64,000 nucleotides of DNA from Caryophanales bacterium UBA784 (GCA_002297045.1 DBJE01000010.1:1-64000); one strand, 5' to 3'; shown: positions 1 through 9,694, counted from the first letter of the stretch. Translations and numbers: made by a program. The notes: a model not told the origin generated them from the letters alone.

Positions 1-67
1 ACCCCTCTGATATAGCAGAAAGGTTATACCGCAGACGAAGGACAGCAACACTATTGTTTATCCTTCT

Positions 68-1171
68 TTAAGAAAAAACAGCACAACAAAGGCAGGAACA
101 GGCGAAGACAAAGCAGACCGCCTTTAGCCGTTCGGTAAAGAATAGGTAAGTGAAAAACCGTTTTGCGACGATGACGAAAATATAGTGGAAAACATAGATT
201 CCAAAAGTTGATGAACCAATCAGAGAGACGGCTTTTGAAGCGTACTTAAGTCTTCCTTTCCTCGGAACGAATAAAGCAAATATTCCTAGTATCATCAAGG
301 TCAGAAAAGGCTGAGAATAATTATATCCGGCATTATAAACAACGTTCTTTTTGATTGAGATAAATAGACCGAAGAACATTGCGGCTGATATTCCGATTAT
401 GCCTCCGAGTATGAAGCCTAGTCGTTTTTCTAGGATATCCTTCTCCCGGAGATACACTATTCCGCCTAAAAGAAAATAGAAAAGAAAAATTTGATTTCCG
501 AAAGGATCAAAACGGTAGAGAAGCCTGAGAAACTTCCGAAACAATGCAACGCTATGGTAGATTTCAATAAAATCAGCAAGAAGGCCAAAAAAATTAAGAA
601 AGATTGTGAAAAAGAAAGCGGTCCAAAAAAGGATACAAAACACTTTCTTATCTTTATCCATAATTAGCTTTAGGACAGGGAACACAAGGTAAAGGGCAAT
701 AAGGTTGATTAAAAACCAGAGAACACCATTATACGGATTCCCTAAGGAAGTGTCGAAAAGCTGGGTGAAAAACAGGTTTGGGGTGATTTTCTCGCCGTTT
801 TGATAGAGACCGGATAGAATTAAGACAGATGACCAGAACATGAGCAGAGCGAATAGCACAACACAGCGTTTCAAATGTTTCCTTGGATTGTAATGGCTTC
901 TGAACCTAAGATAGCCATCCACAAACACGAAAATCGGTACAGGTTCACAAATGACCCGGAAACAATACTGAACCCTTCTTGACTGAACTGATTCCGGCCA
1001 GTCAGGAAGCATAAAATCGGGTTGCAATAGTGGAACATGCAGGCAAACGACGAAGAAAATAGCAATCCTCTTCCTGATATCAAGTCCTAGAGTTCTCTTA
1101 TATGGGGTATTCGATTGAAATTGGGGGGGGGACTGGAGAACTCTCCGACTATTTCCCTTTTGCCTATCCAT
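68..1171 (-). CDS. Acyltransferase-3 family membrane protein
   Basis: Likely an integral membrane O-acyltransferase (acyltransferase-3/OafA family) that modifies an exported polysaccharide with acyl groups. A cytoplasmic head of about 30 residues is followed by roughly ten hydrophobic segments. The family histidine is H45, in GLDIMKMIAIFFVVCLH; the two Met there are AGG codons that would read as Arg in the standard code and break a membrane helix. A second family motif, GYLMF near residue 88, also needs AGG=Met. The start ATG overlaps the stop of the upstream gene as TAATG, so translation is probably coupled. It is the last gene of a leftward four-gene polysaccharide cluster. The family call is good; the substrate is unknown. 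The 67 bases beyond its stop hold nothing I recognise. Confidence 0.82.
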   Translation of the reverse strand: MDRQKGNSRRVLQSPPQFQSNTPYKRTLGLDIRKRIAIFFVVCLHVPLLQPDFMLPDWPESVQSRRVQYCFRVICEPVPIFVFVDGYLRFRSHYNPRKHLKRCVVLFALLMFWSSVLILSGLYQNGEKITPNLFFTQLFDTSLGNPYNGVLWFLINLIALYLVFPVLKLIMDKDKKVFCILFWTAFFFTIFLNFFGLLADFIEIYHSVALFRKFLRLLYRFDPFGNQIFLFYFLLGGIVYLREKDILEKRLGFILGGIIGISAAMFFGLFISIKKNVVYNAGYNYSQPFLTLMILGIFALFVPRKGRLKYASKAVSLIGSSTFGIYVFHYIFVIVAKRFFTYLFFTERLKAVCFVFACSCLCCAVFS

Positions 1172-2736
1172 TATTCTTTTTTGCTTCCATCTTTTGCTTT
1201 TTGAGAGGAAATGTCTGCATTATTGACCTTTTGTTCGATTGTTCCTTTTTCATTTTTATCGGCGAGGAGCATAACTTCTTTCTTTTTCTTATATTCGATA
1301 TTCCTTCCAATCGCCGCAAGAAGAAGCGAGGAGGCAAAGAAACCAAGGACAAGACCGACAGCCGCAACTAGGGTAGAGGAAATGTGGCCGGAGAGCGTTC
1401 CATAGTCAGCTTCCTTGATATAAATGGCCCTATTGTAATTCTTATAAAGGGTTCGGCTTGCATTTGTCGCAATCTGATATTCGTTAGAAAGTTCATCGTA
1501 CCTCGTCTCGACTCGGCTCATATATTCTTCGCACCCTGTCTTCCATTCTAATGCCTTCTTTTTCTTTGCCGAATCTGTCGAATCCTTGTTTTCCTTATAA
1601 AAATTGATTGATGGGTAGAAACCTTCTAAGGCATCAGGAGTATCACTGACAAGAGTGTCTCCGTCTGTGTTTACTGTAATGGTATATCCGATTTTTTCTA
1701 AGGACTCGGTCAGTTCCTTAATCTGGGAAGAAAGGGCAGAGGCTTCCTCAGAAACCTCATTGATTTGCTTACTGATGCTATAATCCGGTTTTGAGATACT
1801 GGTCAATTGATTTAATAGGCTTTTCTGGACATTCAGCTTCTCTTGTAAGGCACTAAGGGAATCCTTATAGGATTTTCCAAGATAGATATATTTCTGCCTA
1901 AGCGCATCTTCGTCTCCGTCTTTGAAATTGATGTAGTAGTTGGCATAGAAGTCACCTTTCAGCTCATCCACCGAACTTGCGGTGGAGGAAAAGTCATTGC
2001 TTAGGGAAAGTAAAGAATTGTTTCCGCCTATCATAATGGAAGAATTGAATTCGTTTAATAATGTTTTATAGTTGTCAGACAGATTATTGCATAGAGTGAC
2101 TAAAGACTGCGTGGTCTTCTCGAATGAACGGCTTTCCCTCGAAGCAAGATCTTCTTCTTTGTTCCTTTTGAAGGGAGTGGCCAACTTCCTGTTCTCGATT
2201 TTCGGAAGGAAGACATTGTTGATCTGGTAGTTTATCAAGGCTTCGATAAAGGACTTGGCAAGGGCTGAACTGCCAAAAGCCTGGACTTTTGTATTCAGGA
2301 CAAAATCCGTCTTAGAGGAAGTGGTTCCTGTTTCGGTCGTTGTTTCAACCGCCGAAATCGACCTTGAACGGTAAATTCCATCAGCATCGAGCTTCTTAAA
2401 GGAATCTTCGCTTTCGATGATTGCTTTAATGTTGCTCGCCGAAATAAGATCACGTCCGTCAAAAGAACTGCCGTCGATGAATTCACTTGAATCTTTATTG
2501 AGAGGAAGGGAATAGGAAAGAGTCGAGGTAATATTCTCCCGGCGAGGATTAAGGACGAATTTCGCCCCTGTATATCCGGCTATGGCCCCGACTAAGGTGA
2601 CACCGAGAATCCACCACTTAAAGACATTGACCTGGTGGATATAGGTCCCCCAGTTTAAATGCGGTCCTTCTCCCTTATTTTGCTCCTGCCTGATAATAAT
2701 CTTTGTCTTTTCTTGTTCGCTTTTTTTGTTTTCCAT
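1171..2736 (-). CDS. Wzz-like polysaccharide chain-length/copolymerase protein
   Basis: A 521-residue protein with the topology of polysaccharide copolymerases: a charged cytoplasmic N-terminus, one membrane segment near residues 40-60, a long extracytoplasmic region rich in predicted coiled coil (about 180-440), and a second membrane segment near 455-478 followed by a charged tail. Such proteins set the chain length of exported polysaccharide together with a polymerase and an initiating glycosyltransferase. The gene lies 3 nt after a phosphoglycosyl transferase and overlaps an acyltransferase by 1 nt, which fits an exopolysaccharide role. No Wzx or Wzy gene is in the window. The family is inferred from topology and context rather than a diagnostic motif; a generic secreted coiled-coil membrane protein is the alternative. 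Confidence 0.6.
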   Translation of the reverse strand: MENKKSEQEKTKIIIRQEQNKGEGPHLNWGTYIHQVNVFKWWILGVTLVGAIAGYTGAKFVLNPRRENITSTLSYSLPLNKDSSEFIDGSSFDGRDLISASNIKAIIESEDSFKKLDADGIYRSRSISAVETTTETGTTSSKTDFVLNTKVQAFGSSALAKSFIEALINYQINNVFLPKIENRKLATPFKRNKEEDLASRESRSFEKTTQSLVTLCNNLSDNYKTLLNEFNSSIMIGGNNSLLSLSNDFSSTASSVDELKGDFYANYYINFKDGDEDALRQKYIYLGKSYKDSLSALQEKLNVQKSLLNQLTSISKPDYSISKQINEVSEEASALSSQIKELTESLEKIGYTITVNTDGDTLVSDTPDALEGFYPSINFYKENKDSTDSAKKKKALEWKTGCEEYMSRVETRYDELSNEYQIATNASRTLYKNYNRAIYIKEADYGTLSGHISSTLVAAVGLVLGFFASSLLLAAIGRNIEYKKKKEVMLLADKNEKGTIEQKVNNADISSQKAKDGSKKE

Positions 2737-2739
2737 GTT

Positions 2740-3477
2740 TTATTTTGCCCCATCCCGTTTGAATACTTTAATAAACGTTCTGCAGATTAATTTGAAGTCA
2801 AGCCAGAGGGAACGATGCTTGATGTAGTAAAGTTCCCTGTTGACCCGCTCGGTATAGTCGACATTGCTTCTTCCGTGGCATGCCCAGTAACTAGTCAGGC
2901 CGGGCCGGACGGAGAGAAGGATTCCTCTTGTCAGCCCATAGCGTTCCGATTCGATATGGATGATGGGGCGTGGACCGACAATGGACCTTTGTCCGACAAG
3001 AATGTTGAATAACTGAGGAAGCTCATCGAGGGAAGTCTTGCGGAGCACTTTTCCGACTTTTGTGATGCGGGGATCGTTATCGACTTTGAATTCCGTATAG
3101 AACTGTTTCAGCTGCTGGGCGTTAAGCTGCTCGGAAATCGGACGGGTATCCCATTTCCTTGTGCGGAACTTCAGCCTATAGAAAGGCTTTCCGTTTTTTC
3201 CTATCCGCTTATGCTTATAAAAGACAGGCCCTTTCGATGTGCATTTGACAACGAGGGCAAGAAGGAGAAGAAGGGGAGAGAAGACAAGGATGGCGAAAAG
3301 GGAAAGGAAAATATCGAAGAAGCGTTTGACAAAAGAATAGAACGGCTTCTTTCTTAGGTAAATCGTCGCATCGTTCGTTGCTTCGATTTTCTGCCTTTCC
3401 AGAGTCCTGTCGATGGCATCGAGGTCAATGTGGGGGTTTTCTTCCCTGTCCCTGTCAAAAGGATTATCCTTACTCAT
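2740..3477 (-). CDS. Sugar-phosphate transferase initiating exopolysaccharide synthesis
   Basis: A bacterial sugar transferase (monotopic phosphoglycosyl transferase, WcaJ/PglC type), which moves a sugar-1-phosphate from a nucleotide sugar to the lipid carrier undecaprenyl phosphate at the membrane. After a 45-residue hydrophilic head there is a hydrophobic re-entrant segment (about 50-78), then the family blocks GPVFYKHKRIG, LKFRTM, DPRITKVG, RKTSLDELPQLFN and VGQMSIVGPRP. The Met in FRTM (codon at 3157-3159 on the complement) and in GQMSIVGPRP (2986-2988) are AGG, matching the near-invariant Met of KFRSM and GDMSLVGPRP. The start overlaps the upstream hydrolase stop by 4 nt (ATGA), so the genes are probably co-translated. 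The family assignment is strong; the sugar is unknown. Confidence 0.93.
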   Translation of the reverse strand: MSKDNPFDRDREENPHIDLDAIDRTLERQKIEATNDATIYLRKKPFYSFVKRFFDIFLSLFAILVFSPLLLLLALVVKCTSKGPVFYKHKRIGKNGKPFYRLKFRTRKWDTRPISEQLNAQQLKQFYTEFKVDNDPRITKVGKVLRKTSLDELPQLFNILVGQRSIVGPRPIIHIESERYGLTRGILLSVRPGLTSYWACHGRSNVDYTERVNRELYYIKHRSLWLDFKLICRTFIKVFKRDGAK

Positions 3478-4040
3478 TTCACTTGCTCCGTTTTATCGAA
3501 TGAGGAAACGTATTTTTCGATGATGTTGACCACGTTCCTCCTCGTTGAAAGATTATAGCGGGAATTATTCTTGACTTCAAAATCGTGCGACCTGTAGGGA
3601 AAGATGTAGCTTTGGCCGAAATTGACCAGGTTTTCTCTTGCATTAGGAAAAAGTGGATCGTTATCGCTGGAAAGAATCAGATCGTCAGGACGGAAGAAGG
3701 GGATGGCAGAACTAAGCGGCGAAATGAAAATAATTCTTACCTGTCCGAGAAGATGATCCTGGCGGTATTTTCCGGCAAACGTCCCTCCAATAGAATCGGT
3801 GAGGAAAACAACGGTTTCAAAAGAGGAAAAGTCTATCTGGGAAAGATGGGTTTCAATAAATTGGAGTGACTGATTCTGAAAATCCTCAAACGGAGGTTCG
3901 GTTTCCACTTTAAAAGGTTCGTTATATTCAAGGCGGATGACCTGGTAGTCTTTTTCCCGCATGATTTTGCTTGGATAATAAAGAAGGGAGCGGTCACAGC
4001 TGTAGTGTCGCCCTGGGAATACTACGCATAGTTTAGACAC
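3474..4040 (-). CDS. Alpha/beta hydrolase-like protein
   Basis: A 188-residue protein resembling small alpha/beta hydrolases found in Firmicutes glycan loci. It begins with a beta strand and PG turn (LCVVFPG), carries a probable nucleophile elbow with S83 in LTDSIGGT, and has a late Asp/His pair (SSDNDPLFP and YRSHDFE) suited to completing a triad. The start is GTG at 4038-4040, preceded 9 nt away by a strong GAGGAGA ribosome-binding site on the complement. It is the first gene of the leftward cluster, overlapping the sugar transferase by 4 nt. The role is unknown: deacylation of a glycan intermediate is possible but not shown. Confidence 0.6.
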   Translation of the reverse strand: MSKLCVVFPGRHYSCDRSLLYYPSKIMREKDYQVIRLEYNEPFKVETEPPFEDFQNQSLQFIETHLSQIDFSSFETVVFLTDSIGGTFAGKYRQDHLLGQVRIIFISPLSSAIPFFRPDDLILSSDNDPLFPNARENLVNFGQSYIFPYRSHDFEVKNNSRYNLSTRRNVVNIIEKYVSSFDKTEQVK

Positions 4041-4081
4041 AGAATAATCTCCTCATAATCAAAACAGGCATCATGTTTAAT

Positions 4082-4110
4082 AGGATAAACAAAGGCGAGG
4101 CATTTATCAA
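4082..4110 (-). promoter_or_regulatory. Candidate promoter of the polysaccharide cluster
   Basis: On the complement there is TTGATA (4105-4110), a 17-base spacer and TATCCT (4082-4087), about 40 bases before the GTG start of the hydrolase gene. Spacing is ideal for a housekeeping sigma factor; the -10 is imperfect. Confidence 0.45.
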
Positions 4111-4161
4111 TAGGGCACTTCCTTCGTCAGGTGGGAAAACTTAATTACTTAAGACAAGGAA

Positions 4162-4186
4162 AAGACAGATATGCGTTTTCTGTCAA
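4162..4186. repeat. GACAGA/TCTGTC inverted repeat between divergent genes
   Basis: GACAGA (4164-4169) and TCTGTC (4179-4184) form an inverted repeat spanning 21 bases, midway between the leftward polysaccharide cluster and rightward malQ. Similar repeats occur at 12100-12121, 12313-12333 and 17433-17453, so this may be an operator. A further half site (GACAGAA) lies near 4220. The rest of the 350-base gap is AT-rich and holds no gene I recognise. Confidence 0.4.
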
Positions 4187-4393
4187 TTTCATTGGCTTTT
4201 TGGCAAAACCTGTTAGGAAAAGACAGAATGTTCCGATTGCTGATTTGTTTTTTCTACTAGAATTTTAGGTGACAGGGAAACCCTCTATTGTTTGGACGGA
4301 CAATATGGTATTCTCCCACTCTTTTAGGAAAAGGCTCCGTTTTCTTTCCGTTTTTCCCGGACCTAGGATAAAATAATAGAAGAGGAATCTCAA

Positions 4394-5917
4394 ATGAACC
4401 AACGTTTCCGCTCTTCCGGTGTCGATCTTCCTTTATTCTCCCTCCCTGGAGACTATGGCATAGGCGCAAGGGGAAAAGAGGCAAAAAGATTTATTGATTT
4501 TCTTTCGGATTCCGGTTTTTCCTATTGGAGTAGGCTCCCCCTGAATCCGACCTCTTTTGGTGACTCTCCTTATTCCTGCTATGCCACTATCGGACTGAAC
4601 CATTTCTTTATCGACCTCGACGATCTTCTGGAAAAGGACCTTCTGAAGAAACGGGACAGGAACGGAATCGACTTTGGCCATGATCCAAGAAAAATCGACT
4701 ATCGGAAAATCTATGAAAGCCGGATTAAGCTTCTGAAGATTGCCTATAGCCGTTTCTGCCGGGGAGGAAGAGACTACCAGCGCGGATATATTTCCTTCCG
4801 GCGGAAAAGCCAGTTTAATGACTATGCCTCCTATAGGGTCCTAAAGGAAATCAATAAGGACTGCTCCTGGAAGGATTTCAAAGACGGATATAACACCTAT
4901 TCCTCGGCGAAACTAAAAGCAGTGAGACGCAACTACCCAGGTCAGGTCGATTTTTATCTCTGGACGCAGTATATCTTCCTCCGGCAGTGGGATGAACTGA
5001 AAAAATATGCCGCCTCCAAAGGAATTTCGATTATCGGCGAAAGGCCAAGGTACGCCAATTATGACAGTGTGGATGTCTTCCGCCATCCAAAATGCTTTAA
5101 ACTGGATTCTTCTCTTTCCAGGAAGGAAGTATGCGGTTATCCTCCGGATGTTTTTCATGAAAGAGGCCAGTCCTGGGGAAATCCTCAGTTCGACTTTGAC
5201 CATCTTAAGCGGCATAATTTCAGCTTCTTTAAGACCCGGCTTGATTTCCTTCTCTCCCTGTACGACTATGTCCGCCTCGATCATTTCCGCGGATATTTCG
5301 AGACTTATACCCTAAAGCCGGAAAGCAAGGACGGAAGGGAAGGAGAATGGATTAAGTATCCGGATAAAGATAGGGTAGACCATTTTGTCTCCTCTCCGGA
5401 GAGAATCATCGCTGAGGATGTCGACTGCTGCACGGAGGACAGGCAGGAGACCATTGACCGTCTTTGCCTAAAGGACAGGCGGGTCTTAGAAAGGTCCCTT
5501 AGGGGAGAGAAGCTTAGCCGGAACCGTCCGGAGAATTACTCCTATTCCACTATCGCCTATTCCTCTACCCATGACTGTAAACCTCTCCTTGGCTTTTTAA
5601 AGGAGGCGACAGGGGAAAGAAAAAAGAAAATCCTATCGACAATCAAGCAGAGGTGCCACCATTTTGGCATCGTTCTTCCTGATCAGCCTTCCGACAAGGA
5701 TAGGGCAAATGCGCTGCTAGAGGTAAACCTTGCCTCCATCAGCTCCCTATCGAGGATTCCAAGGCAGGACCTTCTCTTTCAGGGAAACGAGAGCCGGATC
5801 AATGTCCCTGGCACGGTCGGTGGGAACTGGACCTATCGGATTACCAAAGACGACTTATCGGAAGAGTTCTCTCAGCGTCTTTATTTAAGGAACAAAAAGT
5901 TCGGACGCTGCGATTAA
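4394..5917 (+). CDS. malQ: 4-alpha-glucanotransferase (amylomaltase, GH77)
   Basis: MalQ disproportionates maltodextrins in the cytoplasm, moving alpha-1,4-glucan segments between chains. The 507-residue length is typical. The start of the fold (GVDLPLFSLPGDYGIGARGKEA), the nucleophile D296 in YVRLDHFRGYFETY, the acid/base E341 in IIAEDVD, and the third Asp in SSTHD are all present. The motif GEMPMYANYDSVDV near residue 215 carries two AGG codons (5042-5044 and 5048-5050) exactly where the family has Met/Ile and Ile, supporting AGG=Met. A ribosome-binding site (AGAGGAA) sits about 6 nt before the ATG. The gene stands alone, divergent from the polysaccharide cluster; it would feed on oligosaccharides imported by the ABC system at 31-36 kb. 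Confidence 0.95.
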   Translation: MNQRFRSSGVDLPLFSLPGDYGIGARGKEAKRFIDFLSDSGFSYWSRLPLNPTSFGDSPYSCYATIGLNHFFIDLDDLLEKDLLKKRDRNGIDFGHDPRKIDYRKIYESRIKLLKIAYSRFCRGGRDYQRGYISFRRKSQFNDYASYRVLKEINKDCSWKDFKDGYNTYSSAKLKAVRRNYPGQVDFYLWTQYIFLRQWDELKKYAASKGISIIGERPRYANYDSVDVFRHPKCFKLDSSLSRKEVCGYPPDVFHERGQSWGNPQFDFDHLKRHNFSFFKTRLDFLLSLYDYVRLDHFRGYFETYTLKPESKDGREGEWIKYPDKDRVDHFVSSPERIIAEDVDCCTEDRQETIDRLCLKDRRVLERSLRGEKLSRNRPENYSYSTIAYSSTHDCKPLLGFLKEATGERKKKILSTIKQRCHHFGIVLPDQPSDKDRANALLEVNLASISSLSRIPRQDLLFQGNESRINVPGTVGGNWTYRITKDDLSEEFSQRLYLRNKKFGRCD

Positions 5918-5945
5918 TCCTTAGAAAGCAACTTTGAGCAAACTT

Positions 5946-8486
5946 CTAGTCTACATCATCGGTCAGATTGATACTTCCATCCTCGCAGACGATTTCTTCT
6001 GCCTGGACATGGTTGAAGGCGCCGTAGTCTAAGAATACCTTTTTAAACCTTTTCCTTGTCCCTTGGTAGGAAAGTGAGGAAAGGTTTTCGCAGTACTCAA
6101 ACGCCTTCCTTCCTATTGTCTTTAAGGAAGAGGGGAGAATAAGGGAGCAAAGAGAAGAATAGGCAAAGGCCTCGTTCCCTATCGATTCAAGGGAGGAAGG
6201 CAGCGTTAGGGATTCTAGTGCTTCGTTTGCATAGAAGGCATAGGGAAGGATGTTTTTCACCCCGTTTGGGATTTGAGATCGGCTGTTTCCGTAGTAAAGG
6301 TTCTCTTTGGCATAATCAAGAAGGCAGTTTCCTTCCCTTTTGAAGTTAGAGTTTCCTTCTTCGAGGATGATTTCCCTGTCTGTCCTTGCAAAGGCCCCGC
6401 TTCCGATTGTCTTGACCGTCTTAGGAAGGGTAAGACTTTGTACCTGGCTAGTCTGGTAGAAGGCAAAATCTCCTATTTCCTCCACCTTGCTTCCTAGGGT
6501 GATGGTTTTCCTTGCGTCACAGCATTTCAGGACATTATCCGGAATGGAAGTCAGTCCTTCTCCAAAGTCGATGCTCTTCCTCCCACTGCACCACTGGAAG
6601 GCCCCGCTTCCAAGAAAAGTTACGCTGTCAGGAAGGATGACAGAGGAGAGCTTGTAGCAGTTACCGAAGGCGTTTGATCCGATGGAGGTGACTCCGTCAG
6701 GGATGACGATGGTTTTTAAAGACGTGCAGTAATAGAAAGCTTCATCGGCAATCGTTTTGACTTCGCCCGGAATGATACTTTTCCTACACCCATAATAGAG
6801 GATGCTTTTGTCCTTGCTGAGCAGGCAGTTTCCTTCTCCGCTGAAGCTAGTGTTCTGGCTGTCGACCGTGATACGAATTAATGCGGTGTCCCCGGTAAAG
6901 ACATTCTTGCCGATTGTGCCTGTCGAAGCAGGGATATGGATGGAAAGAAGGGAGAAACAATTCGCGAAGGCGTAGTTTTCAATTCCCGTCACGGAGGAAG
7001 GAAGGTCAAGGCTTTCCAAAAGGGAGCAACCGAAGAACGAACTTTCTCCGATAATCAGAGTATCAGAAGGGAGTGAGGAGGCTTTGCATCCACTTACTAC
7101 CTTTTTGCTTTCTTTCTCAAGGATGGTATTTCCATAGGAATAATACACGCTGTTCTCTTCTTCTACCTTCCTTTCCGTGACTCGTATGGTCCCCGTAAAA
7201 GCTCCTGTTCCAAGGAAAGTCAGTGAAGAAGGGAGTTCAATCCTTGTCAAAGACGAACAGTAAGAAAAGGCATCCTCATCGATTTCCTCAAGGGTGGACG
7301 GGAAGGAGAAATCAGAAAGACTATTGCATTTTTCAAATGCGCTCTGTCCGATGGAAATAAGGCCGTCCGGAAGAGATATGCTTTTTAGGTCATAGCATTT
7401 TTTGAATGCAGAGCTTTCGATTTGGGTCATTCCTTTTTCCCTGACGGCTTTGGAAAGGGAAAAGCAGCTTTCGAAACAATGCTCGGGAATAGAGGCAAGA
7501 CTACCTGGCAGGGTAATCTCCTTTAAGGAAGTGCAGGAGAGAAAAACACTTCCACCAAGGAATGAAGTGTTAGAGGGAAAGACAATCTTTTTTAGCCCTT
7601 TGCAGTAGGCAAAGGCCATTTCCCCTATGCTGGCTTCCTTTCCCTCAAAGGAAAGGGAAGTCAGGTTTCTAACTCCGTGAAAGGCATAATCAGGGATTTG
7701 CTTGATCGAGGAAGGAAGAAGCAAGTCACCGACTTCCTTGTTCGAAAAGTATAAATCGGCAAGGTTGCAGCAGGGATTGGAATCCTCGGAAAAAGAAAGG
7801 GAAAGCCAGGAGGACACATCTCCTGCATAATAAACAGTTTTTAGCTTACCATCGTTAAGGAAGGCCTCTTCTCCGATTTCCTTAAGTGACTTAGGAAGAT
7901 GAATCTCTCTGAGGTTAGGACAGGAACCAAAACAGGAGTCCCCAATGCTTTCTATCCCTTCCGGAAGGATGACTTTCTTCACTTTTTTGTTTCCATAAAA
8001 CAAAGAAGAGGCTAGGGCGGTTACCTTTCGTCCGTCATAATAGGACGGAATTTCGACTACTCCGCTCCTCTCTTTCACGCCGGTTAAGGTAATTGTGCCG
8101 GAAGAATTGATTTTTCCTGAAAATCTGCTGCTTTCATAATGGGCGGTTAGAGTGACTTTTCCTTGGTAAGGGAAGGAATCCCCGGAGGTTTCGACTCTGG
8201 TCGCCCCTTTATACCAGCCGGAAAAATAGGCATCCCCCCTCTCTTCCCCGGTTTCGGGGATGGGTAAAGAATAGGGCCTATGGTACTCTAGGGTAAGCAT
8301 TTCCTTTTTTTCCGTGTAACCGAAATTATAGTCGAGAATGACCTCGACTTCTTTCTTCTCCTCCGAATGAGTGGTAGAAGGGACGGCTGCTGTGGACATA
8401 GACAAATTAGAGTCTGTCTCTTTTTTTACCGAACAGGAGAAGAGGAGGATGGTGATAAGAAGAACAAGAGCCCGGTTTTCTTTCAT
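5946..8486 (-). CDS. BspA-like leucine-rich-repeat lipoprotein
   Basis: An 846-residue surface lipoprotein. The N-terminus is a short type II signal peptide with lipobox LLFSC (Cys at about residue 18), followed by a Ser/Thr-rich linker and an Ig-like or InlB-B-type segment (about 45-130). From about 140 to 830 the protein consists of BspA/TpLRR (LRR type 5) repeats of about 23 residues, with the recurring pattern of a SL..I.LP..+..IG..AF..C core. Such proteins commonly mediate adhesion or glycan and host-protein binding. It is convergent with malQ and is a single-gene unit. Specific ligand unknown; the repeat class is clear. Confidence 0.9.
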   Translation of the reverse strand: MKENRALVLLITILLFSCSVKKETDSNLSMSTAAVPSTTHSEEKKEVEVILDYNFGYTEKKEMLTLEYHRPYSLPIPETGEERGDAYFSGWYKGATRVETSGDSFPYQGKVTLTAHYESSRFSGKINSSGTITLTGVKERSGVVEIPSYYDGRKVTALASSLFYGNKKVKKVILPEGIESIGDSCFGSCPNLREIHLPKSLKEIGEEAFLNDGKLKTVYYAGDVSSWLSLSFSEDSNPCCNLADLYFSNKEVGDLLLPSSIKQIPDYAFHGVRNLTSLSFEGKEASIGEMAFAYCKGLKKIVFPSNTSFLGGSVFLSCTSLKEITLPGSLASIPEHCFESCFSLSKAVREKGMTQIESSAFKKCYDLKSISLPDGLISIGQSAFEKCNSLSDFSFPSTLEEIDEDAFSYCSSLTRIELPSSLTFLGTGAFTGTIRVTERKVEEENSVYYSYGNTILEKESKKVVSGCKASSLPSDTLIIGESSFFGCSLLESLDLPSSVTGIENYAFANCFSLLSIHIPASTGTIGKNVFTGDTALIRITVDSQNTSFSGEGNCLLSKDKSILYYGCRKSIIPGEVKTIADEAFYYCTSLKTIVIPDGVTSIGSNAFGNCYKLSSVILPDSVTFLGSGAFQWCSGRKSIDFGEGLTSIPDNVLKCCDARKTITLGSKVEEIGDFAFYQTSQVQSLTLPKTVKTIGSGAFARTDREIILEEGNSNFKREGNCLLDYAKENLYYGNSRSQIPNGVKNILPYAFYANEALESLTLPSSLESIGNEAFAYSSLCSLILPSSLKTIGRKAFEYCENLSSLSYQGTRKRFKKVFLDYGAFNHVQAEEIVCEDGSINLTDDVD

Positions 8487-8641
8487 CTGCCGAAATTATA
8501 TTCTTTCCGCATTTTGCATTCAAGGAAGGGGGATCTTTGTTCTCTTTCAGGAACGGAATCCTTCTTCCCCTCCTTTTTGCCTTATTCTGCCCTGAGATTG
8601 GGCAGGAAGAGAAAAAGCCTGTTCTTTTTCCGTTTCATCGG

Positions 8642-8647
8642 TATAAT
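8642..8647 (+). promoter_or_regulatory. Candidate -10 box before the DUF2804 gene
   Basis: A perfect TATAAT lies 22 bases before the ATG at 8669, with an AGGTGG ribosome-binding site between. No convincing -35 is seen at the right spacing. The box also favours the downstream ATG over any longer reading frame start. Confidence 0.4.
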
Positions 8648-8668
8648 GGAAACAAAGGCAGGTGGAAA

Positions 8669-9694
8669 ATGACAAAACAGAAAGAAAGCGTTCTCACACC
8701 AGGAAAACTCCTCGATGAAAAAGGAAACCTTAGAGAGGCAGGATATTCCACGGAATTAGTCAAGGAGTATGACCGGAAGGATATTAAAGCCGGTAAAAGC
8801 AGAATCAAAGAATGGGACTACTATTATTTCGGGGATGAACAATATGGTATCGCCCTTACTTTGGATGACAATGGCTACAGGGGACTTGTCAGCTTTTCCG
8901 TCCTTGACTTTACTGAAAAGAAATATCACAACCATTCTTCGATCTTCTTCTTTCCGTTTGGAAAGACTGGCCTTCCTTGTACAAGCAAAGACGGTTCCGT
9001 CACAAAGAAAGGAAAAAACTATTCCTTCTCCTTTGTAAACCAAAGCGGAAGACGGCAGCTTATCGTTTCCTTTGAGACCAAGGAAGGATTTTTTTCCTGC
9101 GAAAGGAACCTGTGCCCGACAAGGGATCACTCCTTGGTCGTCGCCACGCCCTTTAAAAAAGACAGACATTTTTATTACAACCAGAAGATAAATCTGCTCA
9201 AGGGAGATGGTTTTTTCTCCTATAAAGGAAGGAGACATGACTTTAAGAACTGCTATGGTGTCCTTGACTGGGGGAGAGGTGTGTGGACATACAGAAATAC
9301 CTGGTACTGGTCCTCTTTATCCGGAGAGCAGGACGGAGTAAGAATAGGGTTCAACTTAGGCTATGGGTTCGGGGACACGTCGAAGGCAAGCGAAAATATC
9401 CTTTTCGTCAATAACCGATACTATAAGTTCACTGACGTGACCTTCTCTATTCCAAAAGACCGAAAAGGAAAGGAAGACTATCTCAAGACATGGGAGATTT
9501 TTTCTTCCAATAAGGATATAGAATTAAAGTTTGTTCCTATCCTAGACCGGCACGACAAGGCAAGTGCCCTCTTTATTTCCCAGGATGCCCATCAGGTTTT
9601 TGGACGTTTCTACGGCGTATTCCGCACCCCCGAGGGAAATGTTACCCTTAATGGCAGGCTCGGATTTGCCGAGAAGGTGAAAAACCGCTGGTAG
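8669..9694 (+). CDS. DUF2804 family protein
   Basis: A 341-residue protein resembling DUF2804 proteins, which are beta-rich and of unknown function. Landmarks are DYYYFGDEQYGIALTLDDNGYMGL at about 48-70 (Met from AGG), a Trp-rich stretch LDWGRGVWTYRNTWYWSS near 210, and FGRFYGVFRTPEGN near the end. No signal peptide or membrane segment, so likely cytoplasmic. The frame is open further upstream (to 8537), but I chose the ATG at 8669: it follows a GGCAGGTGGA ribosome-binding site and a TATAAT box, and the upstream residues do not resemble the family. It is followed by a bidirectional terminator shared with the convergent lipoprotein gene. Confidence 0.72.
   Translation: MTKQKESVLTPGKLLDEKGNLREAGYSTELVKEYDRKDIKAGKSRIKEWDYYYFGDEQYGIALTLDDNGYRGLVSFSVLDFTEKKYHNHSSIFFFPFGKTGLPCTSKDGSVTKKGKNYSFSFVNQSGRRQLIVSFETKEGFFSCERNLCPTRDHSLVVATPFKKDRHFYYNQKINLLKGDGFFSYKGRRHDFKNCYGVLDWGRGVWTYRNTWYWSSLSGEQDGVRIGFNLGYGFGDTSKASENILFVNNRYYKFTDVTFSIPKDRKGKEDYLKTWEIFSSNKDIELKFVPILDRHDKASALFISQDAHQVFGRFYGVFRTPEGNVTLNGRLGFAEKVKNRW

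Noticed and set aside
4257..4484. Short complement frame upstream of malQ
   Set aside because: Overlaps the malQ start and shows no family resemblance or ribosome-binding site.
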